DNA of 36,812 nt from HdN1 sp052035295. Lineage in GTDB: Bacteria > Pseudomonadota > Gammaproteobacteria > Pseudomonadales > Ketobacteraceae. The translations under genes were made by a program, and so were the position numbers. The stretch lies in the NCBI GenBank assembly GCA_052035295.1, contig JBPOHS010000203.1, forward strand, positions 1-36,812, read 5' to 3'. The notes under the pieces are model-generated. The model saw only the letters and a program-made list of their open reading frames with translations, did not search any database and had not been told where the DNA came from. Below are positions 14,637 through 21,408 of this stretch, piece after piece; the first letter of the stretch is position 1, and every line of letters begins with the position of its first letter.

Positions 14637-15458
14637 TCACGCCGAGGCCGCCACCTCATACCCACCAAATTTTCGCATGTTAATGACGCCGTTATCAAAG
14701 ATAAGATATTGCCCTTTGATTCCCAGAAGCGTGCCCCCTACTTCCGGCGTTTTTTCAAAATCGAGTGATTGGATTTTCGCGGGATACTGTAGCACCGGAT
14801 ATTCGCAACGGAACTCCGTTGCGTTTTCCCACGGTTCAAACTGACCATCTTCTTCGGGCAATTGCACGCCTGCCAGGATTTCCTGGCATTGCGCCAATAC
14901 GGCAGCCTTGTGCTCCAACATGTCGATCGTCTGGGCCGGGCCTTTCAGCAGATTGCGCCAGTTGGTTTTATCGGGAATTTTGCTGGCCAACGCCACTTCG
15001 ACCAGGCCAGCGGCACGGCGGCTGTTGACGCGAAAAATCGGCAGGGCCTGCACCGCCCCCTGATCGATCCAACGGGTTGGAATCTGGGTGTCGCGCGTAA
15101 TGCCGACCTTGATGCCCGACGAATTGGCGAGATAAACCACATGCGTGCGGAAGCAGAAATCGCGGCCCCAATCAGGCTCGCGACAGGTGCCCTTGGCAAA
15201 ATGGCAGAGTTCGGGTTTGACAATACAGGTATCGCATTGCGCCAGACGCGTGAAGCACGGGTAGCAGTAACCCTGATTGAAACTCTTGTTGGTCTTGCGA
15301 CCGCAGGCGACGCAGAAAATACGGCCCGTGTAGGTCAGACGCAAGGTTTTGCCGAGCAGATCATTGAGCGGAAGCGCTTCCTCACCCAGCGGCAAGGCAT
15401 ATTGCAGTGATGCATCCGGTTGAAGTACAGCGCGCATCTTGTTGATGGTGCCTTGCAT
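14637..15458 (-). CDS. DUF2797 family protein with Cys-rich zinc module and GIY-YIG-like segment
   Basis: 273 residues from the ATG at 15458, chosen because GAGG lies eight bases upstream; an ATG at 15476 lacks such a site. After about 40 residues comes a Cys-rich block likely to bind two zinc ions: FCVACGRKT, GYCYPC, QCDTC, then CHFAKGTC. Next is VVYLANSSGIKVGITR, whose YLA...IKVGIT spacing resembles the core of GIY-YIG nucleases (VYLL...YIGIT), followed by an Arg (IPTRW). This suggests a GIY-YIG-related fold fused to a zinc module; nuclease activity is not shown. The C-terminal third is mostly beta (GTLLGIKGQYLIFDNG). It lies downstream of the carotenoid oxygenase gene on the same strand with a 101-base gap, so co-transcription is possible. 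Confidence 0.85.
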   Translation of the reverse strand: MQGTINKMRAVLQPDASLQYALPLGEEALPLNDLLGKTLRLTYTGRIFCVACGRKTNKSFNQGYCYPCFTRLAQCDTCIVKPELCHFAKGTCREPDWGRDFCFRTHVVYLANSSGIKVGITRDTQIPTRWIDQGAVQALPIFRVNSRRAAGLVEVALASKIPDKTNWRNLLKGPAQTIDMLEHKAAVLAQCQEILAGVQLPEEDGQFEPWENATEFRCEYPVLQYPAKIQSLDFEKTPEVGGTLLGIKGQYLIFDNGVINMRKFGGYEVAASA

Positions 15459-15559
15459 GGCGGAATCCTCTCGCATTCGGGAGGGCGAGGATACCGGTCA
15501 TCACCCTTCCTTGGCAATGCCGGGCGCTGCTTGCCTGGCGATCACATTTCGCCAGAGCA

Positions 15560-17026
15560 TCAGAATGGCGCGTAGCCACCGTCCTGTATCCAGCTGGCGT
15601 GAAATCCCGAAGGCACACGCACTGGCAGCGTTATACGTGTGATCGGTCCGCGAGAAATATCCAGTGCATCGTAGATGTGCAATTGCTGTACATGTGTCTG
15701 CTCATTCCAGCAAAACAGGATGACATAACCATCGTCTTCTGCCTGGGCCGTTGCATCGACACCTTCGCCGGTGCGCGGCGCGAACCAGGGTTCACTCAAC
15801 CAGACGCGCGCGGGATCATCGCTCCACGCGGCGGTACATTCACCCGTATGCAGGTCGAATTTGCGCAAGCCTGTCCAGCGCAGAATCTGCGGATCGTGAT
15901 CCACCAGATAGCCCCAACGATTGGGCCTGCCCTGATAGCGCAAATTGATCCCCGGAAATTCGACATTGTACTCAGGGTTCAGGCAACGCTCACTCGCTTC
16001 ACCGGTCGCCAGGTTCATGCGCCATTCCCATACACGCGCATTCATGCGTAGCTGGGCAATATCATTGGCAGTCGATACGCCATCAATGCTGCCATCCGCA
16101 AGCTGCCTCGGCATGTAGCGGCAGCCTACCATCACGATTTCCTGCCCTTCTTCCCAGGCGTTGATCACGTGGTAAATGAAACAGGGAGAAAATTCAAACC
16201 AGCGCAACTGTTCTGCCCCACCATGACGGGGAATAACGCCCAACCTCGCGGGCAACGAGGTATCGAACACGATCTTGTGGCGACCATGACGCAAGGCTTC
16301 CTCGCAATGCAACACCGGCAGGTCGTGCAAAATGGAATAATGCTCGGTCATGGCCATGTCGTGCGGAAGCCTCGGCCCCGGCAGATCAATGGGTACCGAC
16401 AGGATCTGGCGTCCTGATGCATCGGCCACCCCATAACTCAAATAAGGCGCCTGGCTGCCATAATCGAAAAACATCAATTCGCCCGTGTGCTCGTCAACCT
16501 TGCAGTGCGCCGAAACACCTCCGCTGGCGCCGGCAATGGGCGCAGCCCCCAAGGTTTCCAGGGTTTCTGCATCCACCCAATAGGCTTCACCCGACTGATA
16601 CCAACTCACCAACGCCCGGCCGGCAAATCCCACCACGTCGGTGTTCGCGCTGTTCTTGAGCGGATGATCGCTGCGCCCTTTCATGGTATCGAAAATGCCG
16701 CCATACAAGGCGCGACCGGCCACATTTTCGTTATGCCACGCCGTGGTTCGCACCCAGCGATTGCGGTAGACCAGCTTGCCCTGGGAAAAACGGGCCGAAT
16801 GCAGCATGCCATCGCCATCAAACGCATGGTAACGACCGGCCGGCGCAAAACGGGGATTCGGGCCATTACGTAAATAAATACCGTTGAGATCTGCAGGAAT
16901 TTCCCCCTCGACGCTGAAATCGGTCAGCGTCAGCTCCTCACGCGTGGGCGCGAAGGCTCCCGAAAGATAAGGCCCGTAGGCTTCGCCAAAGGATTCATCC
17001 CTCAAACTTGTAAGGTTTTCTTTCAT
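15560..17026 (-). CDS. Carotenoid oxygenase (RPE65/CCD family)
   Basis: 488 residues from the ATG at 17026 (GGGAG upstream); in-frame starts at 17083 and 17041 exist. Non-heme iron(II) dioxygenase that cleaves a C=C bond in carotenoids, apocarotenoids or stilbenes. Family marks are GIYLRNGPNPRF, YHAFDGDGMLHSARF and four iron-binding His in SAHCKVD, LPHDMAMTEHY, CFIYHVINAW and the terminal SGFHASWI. The 7-bladed propeller is complete and length is normal. No carotenoid biosynthesis gene is in the window, so the substrate may be taken up or aromatic (lignostilbene-like). Position next to DUF2797 gives no clue. Upstream lie the dyad ATAC..GTAT (about 17075-17090) and a perfect AGCCAA/TTGGCT inverted repeat, possible control sites. 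Confidence 0.93.
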   Translation of the reverse strand: MKENLTSLRDESFGEAYGPYLSGAFAPTREELTLTDFSVEGEIPADLNGIYLRNGPNPRFAPAGRYHAFDGDGMLHSARFSQGKLVYRNRWVRTTAWHNENVAGRALYGGIFDTMKGRSDHPLKNSANTDVVGFAGRALVSWYQSGEAYWVDAETLETLGAAPIAGASGGVSAHCKVDEHTGELMFFDYGSQAPYLSYGVADASGRQILSVPIDLPGPRLPHDMAMTEHYSILHDLPVLHCEEALRHGRHKIVFDTSLPARLGVIPRHGGAEQLRWFEFSPCFIYHVINAWEEGQEIVMVGCRYMPRQLADGSIDGVSTANDIAQLRMNARVWEWRMNLATGEASERCLNPEYNVEFPGINLRYQGRPNRWGYLVDHDPQILRWTGLRKFDLHTGECTAAWSDDPARVWLSEPWFAPRTGEGVDATAQAEDDGYVILFCWNEQTHVQQLHIYDALDISRGPITRITLPVRVPSGFHASWIQDGGYAPF

Positions 17027-17118
17027 GCTTGCTCCCGCCATGGGCCACCTCAACGGTATGTGAGTTCTCTTATGATACATCAATAGTATGGCAGGAGCTG
17101 CTGACAGTAAAGCATGAC

Positions 17119-17132
17119 AGCCAATTTTGGCT
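17119..17132. repeat. Perfect inverted repeat upstream of the carotenoid oxygenase gene
   Basis: AGCCAA-TT-TTGGCT, fourteen bases, centred about 100 bases before the oxygenase start. The compact perfect symmetry suits a regulator site. It is too short and not T-flanked enough for a confident terminator. Confidence 0.4.
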
Positions 17133-17280
17133 ATTTATCTCTCTTCAATTTAATCCATAGCCTCCATACCAGTTTCCTTAAGATATTCACAAGCCCCTGT
17201 TTTCCTAACTAGTTTTGGTGCAATCCATCCCCCACGCACCGGACTGACCTCTGGTCAGCGCCCTCACACTCAGGCGATAA

Positions 17281-17328
17281 TTGATTGCCAAAAAAGTTGA
17301 TTGCCAAAAAAGTTGGCTGCCAAGCAAG
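17281..17328. repeat. 16-base tandem repeat, two identical copies and one diverged
   Basis: TTGATTGCCAAAAAAG occurs at 17281-17296 and again identically at 17297-17312. A third unit at 17313-17328 (TTGGCTGCCAAGCAAG) matches at 12 of 16 positions, and the next 16 bases show weaker likeness. The copies end about 75 bases before the 226-residue ORF. Confidence 0.8.
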
Positions 17329-17402
17329 CCGACCACCAACAAAGACGCCGTCGTTTTACACGTGCGGAAATCCACCCGCCTTTTCAACCCCTTGTGAGCA
17401 TC

Positions 17403-18083
17403 ATGGCAAAGCATGTTATTGCCGTTCCGGCGACCCTGACCCTGCAACAGAAACTCGATCACTTCATCGTTGGTGCACTCGAGAAAAACCGCGACGACCT
17501 CGCCCCCGGCTTCATCCAGATCATGGAAGAACTGACCGAGCGTGTCATCAGTCTGTTCCTGCTGGAGCCTTCGCACATCGCGGGCTTTTCGCCCGTGATG
17601 ATGAAGCTGGTGAATTTCACGGCCAATCTGGCCAGCAAAACCTCTGGCAGCCTTTCAAGCCAGCTTTACAAGAAAGCCTCTCTCCAGCAGCTGCGCGCCA
17701 TCGCCGATTTCTTCAAGCGGGTGTTGTGGTGGGAGCCGAGCAATGACACGCATGCGTTCATTACGACCGATGTCAGTGACGAGTTCGCCCTGCAGTTCCG
17801 CGCGCTGGCGGCTGAATGCAAGGCAGGGCGGGGATTGCAAAACCGCGAACACGCCAGTGCGATGTGCAAGCAATTTGCAGACACGCTCATTGATGACTTG
17901 TTCCTGGCGCCGACCCGTCACCTGGACCTGGGCATGGTCATGCGCAAAGTGTTGTCAGTCGGTGTGGAAGGCGTGAAAAAAGCCGTGCACGAGATGATCA
18001 ACAAGGTCATCAAGGACGTAAATGAAGAGCAGATGCTTAATTTCGTGGTGCATTACGAGAAAATGATTCTGACCAAGCCCTGA
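17403..18083 (+). CDS. Predicted helical protein of unknown function (226 aa)
   Basis: I do not recognise a family. The ATG at 17403 is preferred over 17301 because the extra 34 residues are encoded by the tandem repeats and are low-complexity basic; the ribosome-binding site is weak either way (GTGAGC). The sequence looks almost wholly alpha-helical and has no signal peptide or clear membrane segment, so it is probably cytosolic. Visible features are an amphipathic opening (TLQQKLDHFIVGALEKNRDD), a mildly hydrophobic central stretch (FSPVMMKLVNFTANLASKTS) and a late helix (GVEGVKKAVHEMINKVIKDV). Size and amphipathic helices recall phasin-like or surface-coating proteins, but no motif supports this. 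It is convergent with the HxlR regulator, with a long GC hairpin between them. Confidence 0.75.
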   Translation: MAKHVIAVPATLTLQQKLDHFIVGALEKNRDDLAPGFIQIMEELTERVISLFLLEPSHIAGFSPVMMKLVNFTANLASKTSGSLSSQLYKKASLQQLRAIADFFKRVLWWEPSNDTHAFITTDVSDEFALQFRALAAECKAGRGLQNREHASAMCKQFADTLIDDLFLAPTRHLDLGMVMRKVLSVGVEGVKKAVHEMINKVIKDVNEEQMLNFVVHYEKMILTKP

Positions 18084-18091
18084 TGTAGCCA

Positions 18092-18127
18092 GGCAAGGCG
18101 ACCGTCTGCCAGACAGGTCGCCTTGCC
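18092..18127. terminator. Long hairpin between convergent genes, possible bidirectional terminator
   Basis: GGCAAGGCGACC (18092-18103) pairs perfectly with GGTCGCCTTGCC (18116-18127). The loop itself folds as GTCTG-C-CAGAC with one bulged base. The stem is very stable but has no T-tract on either side, so termination is only presumed. Confidence 0.5.
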
Positions 18128-18129
18128 CG

Positions 18130-19119
18130 TCAACGCTCAGGACAAACGTTATTCTCGGGGTTATGAGTGGCCCAAGGCGCACCTGCCACTTCGGCAGTGC
18201 AATGGCGACAGACATAGGCCAGTTGCAGCCACTCGCCACACGGTCGATGCAATAACCCCCAGTCGGCCTCCATCGGGCGGTCAACAGTAATACCGGCCAA
18301 CTCGCCCGTACGCATCCAGCGTTCGCCCCAGGCACGCATGGCCATGATCGCCGGGTATAACGCCCGCCCTCGGTCCGTCAAACGGAAACAGCCGCTCTCA
18401 TCCCGCACCAGCAATTGCGCCTCTTGCAGCACATCGAGGCGACCCACCAGCACATTGGGCGCTATTTCCAGCACCGCCAGCAGCTCGCCATAACGCCGCA
18501 ACCCCATCATCACACCACCGAGAATCAACGCACTCCAGCGATCCTGCAGCCATTCCTCGGCCGAAACGGTAAGCGCGGAATCCGTACGTCCCTGACGGGC
18601 AAGCTGATGACGGGTACGACGATAGCCAGGCATGGACGGCAACACGGCGGGAACCGGTGCGAAAAACAGGGGTTTTACCTGCCGCATATCCAGTGCGTTG
18701 CGACAGTGGCGACAGATAACATCAATCAACAAGGGTTGCTGACAGGCGTGACAAACGCATGCCTGCGACTGGAACCCCGTCAGCCACGTCTGATTCCATT
18801 GCTGGAGCAACAACAGGATGGGTCCGACATCCCGCCCCCGGGCGGAAAGACAATATTCATAACGGGGCGGGTGCGTGCTGTATGCCTGCTTTTGCAGGCA
18901 TTCCACCTGCACCAGGGTGTCGAGTCGTTTCGACAGCGCGGCCCGGGAAACACCCAACACATCAACCAGTGCATCGAAACGATTGGTAGCGTGCCCGACT
19001 TCGCGCAGTATCGAAAGATTCCACGGATCGCCCAGCACTTCCAGCACCGCGTGCATGCGGCTGGTACGCACCCGATAGGCGCACTCATGCGCAGCAACAG
19101 AGTCAGATTCTTCGGCCAT
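18130..19119 (-). CDS. Tandem HxlR-type winged-helix regulator with zinc-ribbon-like linker
   Basis: 329 residues, about three times a normal HxlR protein. The first winged helix spans about residues 22-115 (VLGDPWNLSILREVGHATN, ALSKRLDTLV, a PPRYEYCLSARGRDV wing). Residues 118-142 carry CHAC and CRHC, a likely zinc ribbon. The second winged helix spans about 185-275 (LQDRWSALILGGVMMGLRRY, LVGRLDVLQEAQLL, FRLTDRGRALYPAI), and the C-terminus has a further CRHC with a late Cys. A single chain could thus bind an operator as a pseudo-dimer. HxlR proteins often sense aldehydes, quinones or redox state through Cys. It is divergent from the FadL-type gene with about 120 bases between, which makes that gene the obvious candidate target. 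No clear ribosome-binding site precedes the ATG. Confidence 0.88.
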   Translation of the reverse strand: MAEESDSVAAHECAYRVRTSRMHAVLEVLGDPWNLSILREVGHATNRFDALVDVLGVSRAALSKRLDTLVQVECLQKQAYSTHPPRYEYCLSARGRDVGPILLLLQQWNQTWLTGFQSQACVCHACQQPLLIDVICRHCRNALDMRQVKPLFFAPVPAVLPSMPGYRRTRHQLARQGRTDSALTVSAEEWLQDRWSALILGGVMMGLRRYGELLAVLEIAPNVLVGRLDVLQEAQLLVRDESGCFRLTDRGRALYPAIMAMRAWGERWMRTGELAGITVDRPMEADWGLLHRPCGEWLQLAYVCRHCTAEVAGAPWATHNPENNVCPER

Positions 19120-19238
19120 CGAGCGATCTACATTGTTTCACATCATTTTCCTGCCGGTATTTAACGCGTATCGTCGGTCATTGTCTATCCTTTGCACATT
19201 CCAGAACGACATTGGCTTTTCACGAACGAAGGACTGCC

Positions 19239-20519
19239 ATGAACCTAACCACGATGCACTCCTTTCGACTCCTGGCATTGATTTGTCTGGGCAGCAGCCC
19301 GTCACTTTGGGCGAGCGGCATTTTCCTGGATTTCCAGAACGGCGCCGGCACCGGTAACGCCTTCGCGGGCGCGGCCGCCAGTGCCGATGATGCCAGCACC
19401 GTTTTCTTCAACCCCGCAGGCATGACTCGCCTGCCTGAGGGGCAACACACTGCGTTGGCGCTGACCGGCGTCAGCATCGATTCCAAATTTCAGGACCGTG
19501 GCACCACCTCGCTATCCTCCCAAGTGCCCGTGGGAGACAGCAGTTCGGAAATCCATCGCGCAGCGCTGGTTCCGACCGGGTTCTATACGGGATCGATTCT
19601 GCCGGATCTCTACTGGGGCATGGGCATCTCCCCCCTGTATGCGAACGAAGGCAGCTGGCCCGGGCGATTTGCCGGCCGCTATCAGGGCAGCGACACCAAA
19701 ATCCATGTCATCGATTACAACCCCTCGCTGGCTTACCGCATTACCGATTCCCTCTCGATTGGCGCCGGACTGAATTATCTCGATATCGACGCCGAATTAA
19801 GTCGTGCCATTCCTGTCAGCGTGGGAGGCGAGTACGTGGGTGATGGCGAACTCACCATCAAGGGGCATGACGCTGGCTGGGGTTACAACCTGGGATTGTT
19901 GTGGCAAATCACACCGACGGCACGCCTCGGTTTGAGTTATCGCGAAACAACACCGCTCGAAATTGAAGGCGACACCGTGCGTTCGACATCGACAACGCAA
20001 AAAGTCGTTATTCCGGGTGAGGCCGAGCTGGATGTTCCGGAAATGATTTCGCTTGCCTTGGCTTACCAGTGGGGACAATGGGAGTTTCTTGAAGACATTA
20101 CCTGGTCGAATTGGTCGGTGACGCCGGGCATTTACGTGCAAAGCCGTGATACCAACTTCGAATTGTTCCGTGAAGAACTCGATTTCCGCGATGCATGGCG
20201 CATTGGTACAGGCGCGAATTATCGCTATAGCGAACAGATCAAATGGCGGATCGGTCTGGCCTATGACCAGAGTGTGGTGCAGGATCCGCAATCGCGCACA
20301 GTGCGGTTTCCCGATAACAATCGCAAATGGCTGGGCATGGGAATCAACTACCAGCTCGACAAGAAAACATCGGTTGATGCTGGCTATGCCCACGTTTTCG
20401 TGAGCGACACGCGCATCGATCGACAAACTGAATATGCCACCCAGACTCCGCAGGTTCTGCGCGGTGATATCAGCACTAGCGGGAATGTATTTTCATTACA
20501 GTGGAATCAGCACTGGTAG
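19239..20519 (+). CDS. FadL/TodX-family outer membrane transporter
   Basis: 426 residues; the ATG at 19239 has AAGGA seven bases upstream, while a TTG at 19212 in frame lacks support. FadL-type beta-barrels carry long-chain fatty acids, alkanes or aromatics across the outer membrane. A signal peptide ends near LWASG. The mature N-terminus forms the plug (GNAFAGAAASADDASTVFFN followed by PAGM), containing the family NPA motif. Alternating aromatic strands follow (YNPSLAYRITDSLSIGAGL, ARLGLSYRET, WRIGLAYDQSV), ending in an aromatic terminal strand (NVFSLQWNQHW) as barrel assembly requires. The divergent HxlR regulator may control it. With the wax-ester synthase and ACBP it suggests lipid or hydrocarbon uptake; the actual substrate cannot be read from sequence. 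Confidence 0.93.
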   Translation: MNLTTMHSFRLLALICLGSSPSLWASGIFLDFQNGAGTGNAFAGAAASADDASTVFFNPAGMTRLPEGQHTALALTGVSIDSKFQDRGTTSLSSQVPVGDSSSEIHRAALVPTGFYTGSILPDLYWGMGISPLYANEGSWPGRFAGRYQGSDTKIHVIDYNPSLAYRITDSLSIGAGLNYLDIDAELSRAIPVSVGGEYVGDGELTIKGHDAGWGYNLGLLWQITPTARLGLSYRETTPLEIEGDTVRSTSTTQKVVIPGEAELDVPEMISLALAYQWGQWEFLEDITWSNWSVTPGIYVQSRDTNFELFREELDFRDAWRIGTGANYRYSEQIKWRIGLAYDQSVVQDPQSRTVRFPDNNRKWLGMGINYQLDKKTSVDAGYAHVFVSDTRIDRQTEYATQTPQVLRGDISTSGNVFSLQWNQHW

Positions 20520-20540
20520 AAAATACGACTGTCAGAAAAT

Positions 20541-20579
20541 AAAAAAGCCCTGACGCATTTCGGTGCCTCAGGGCTTTTT
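20541..20579. terminator. Bidirectional terminator between FadL and YfaZ genes
   Basis: AAAAAAGCCCTGA (20541-20553) and TCAGGGCTTTTT (20568-20579) form a long perfect stem with A and T runs on both sides. It would end the FadL transcript on the plus strand and the convergent YfaZ transcript on the minus strand. Confidence 0.9.
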
Positions 20580-20619
20580 ATTAACGTGAACGGCCTGTGG
20601 TGGCCACCGTCAGGCAGTA

Positions 20620-21219
20620 TCAGAGATCGTAGCGACCACTAATGAATACGCCATCCAGCTCCTGATCAGACGCGACACCCAACGCAACCGACAGCTGACG
20701 ATCGGCATAGAATCGTACGCCAGCCTTGATGCCGACTTCGTCATCTTCCCACAAATCATTGGTGTTGTAGGAAACGTCACCTTCCAGCTGCAGGTTCTGC
20801 TGAACCAGATGGCGGATGCCACCGCGCAACAGCAGGCCAGTATCGTCCTTACTGCCTCTGCATACGCGCTCAGGATCGTACCAGTGACAACCTTTCCATT
20901 CCCACTCGACTTCGGCATTGATCAATTGAACGCTGCCAACAAAATCGGTTTTGGCGCCGAGCGGCGTATTGAATTGCAGGCCTGCGGTAAAAATTTCACC
21001 ATCGACGTTATCACCGAAGTCCACCGTGTAGAAGCTGCCGATGACGCCCAGGCCACGCTGCAATTGGGCGGCTCCCCCGAAAAACAGGGCATCACCATCT
21101 TCGCCTCCCTCGGTGCCGGCTTCACCGAAGCCCAGCTCAAGGTAGCTGTAACCGAATCCTGACGCATTGGCCGCCGTGCTGGCCAACATGATTGCGCTCG
21201 CAAGTAATGCTTTTTTCAT
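20620..21219 (-). CDS. YfaZ-family outer membrane protein
   Basis: 199 residues from the ATG at 21219, chosen for its AGGAG and because it begins a clean signal peptide (MKKALLASAIMLASTAANAS). The mature chain is Gly-rich with alternating hydrophobic positions, as in a small beta-barrel: FGYSYLELGFGEAG, ALFFGGAAQLQRGLGVIGSF, FTAGLQFNTPLG, LLLRGGIRHLV, EVGIKAGVRFYADRQLSV, ending VFISGRYDL with a C-terminal Leu. The YfaZ family has no established function. A central segment with two Cys (GCHWYDPERVC) could form a disulfide in an external loop. It is transcribed towards FadL and shares its terminator. Its start is about 190 bases from the divergent wax-ester synthase gene. Confidence 0.75.
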   Translation of the reverse strand: MKKALLASAIMLASTAANASGFGYSYLELGFGEAGTEGGEDGDALFFGGAAQLQRGLGVIGSFYTVDFGDNVDGEIFTAGLQFNTPLGAKTDFVGSVQLINAEVEWEWKGCHWYDPERVCRGSKDDTGLLLRGGIRHLVQQNLQLEGDVSYNTNDLWEDDEVGIKAGVRFYADRQLSVALGVASDQELDGVFISGRYDL

Positions 21220-21371
21220 GCAAATTTCTCCTTTTGGTGGCGCAAGCATAATGTCACCATGGCATGCCGACAAGAGTCATGTCGGACAAACTGTGACCCA
21301 GTAGGCACCCCTCGAAGAACTCATTTTCATCGCCAAATATCAGAAAAAAAACCGGCTTGCATTACGTCTCC

Positions 21372-21377
21372 TATAAT
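21372..21377 (+). promoter_or_regulatory. Perfect -10 box before the wax-ester synthase gene
   Basis: TATAAT at 21372-21377, about 32 bases before the ATG, gives a transcript start near 21384. No good -35 is present at 16-18 bases, so the promoter may be activator-dependent. Confidence 0.4.
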
Positions 21378-21408
21378 CAGATTTCTTACGTGCATTCAGG
21401 GTAGGTTC

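Larger units (their letters stand above)
17027..17402. other. Intergenic region between the carotenoid oxygenase gene and the 226-aa ORF
   Basis: 376 bases with no convincing gene. It contains the oxygenase upstream region, the AGCCAA-TT-TTGGCT repeat at 17119-17132, an AT-rich stretch (about 17130-17220) and the 16-base tandem repeats at 17281-17328. A frame opening at 17285 or 17301 reads through the repeats, but with no ribosome-binding site and a Lys/Arg-rich composition I do not believe. Confidence 0.5.
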
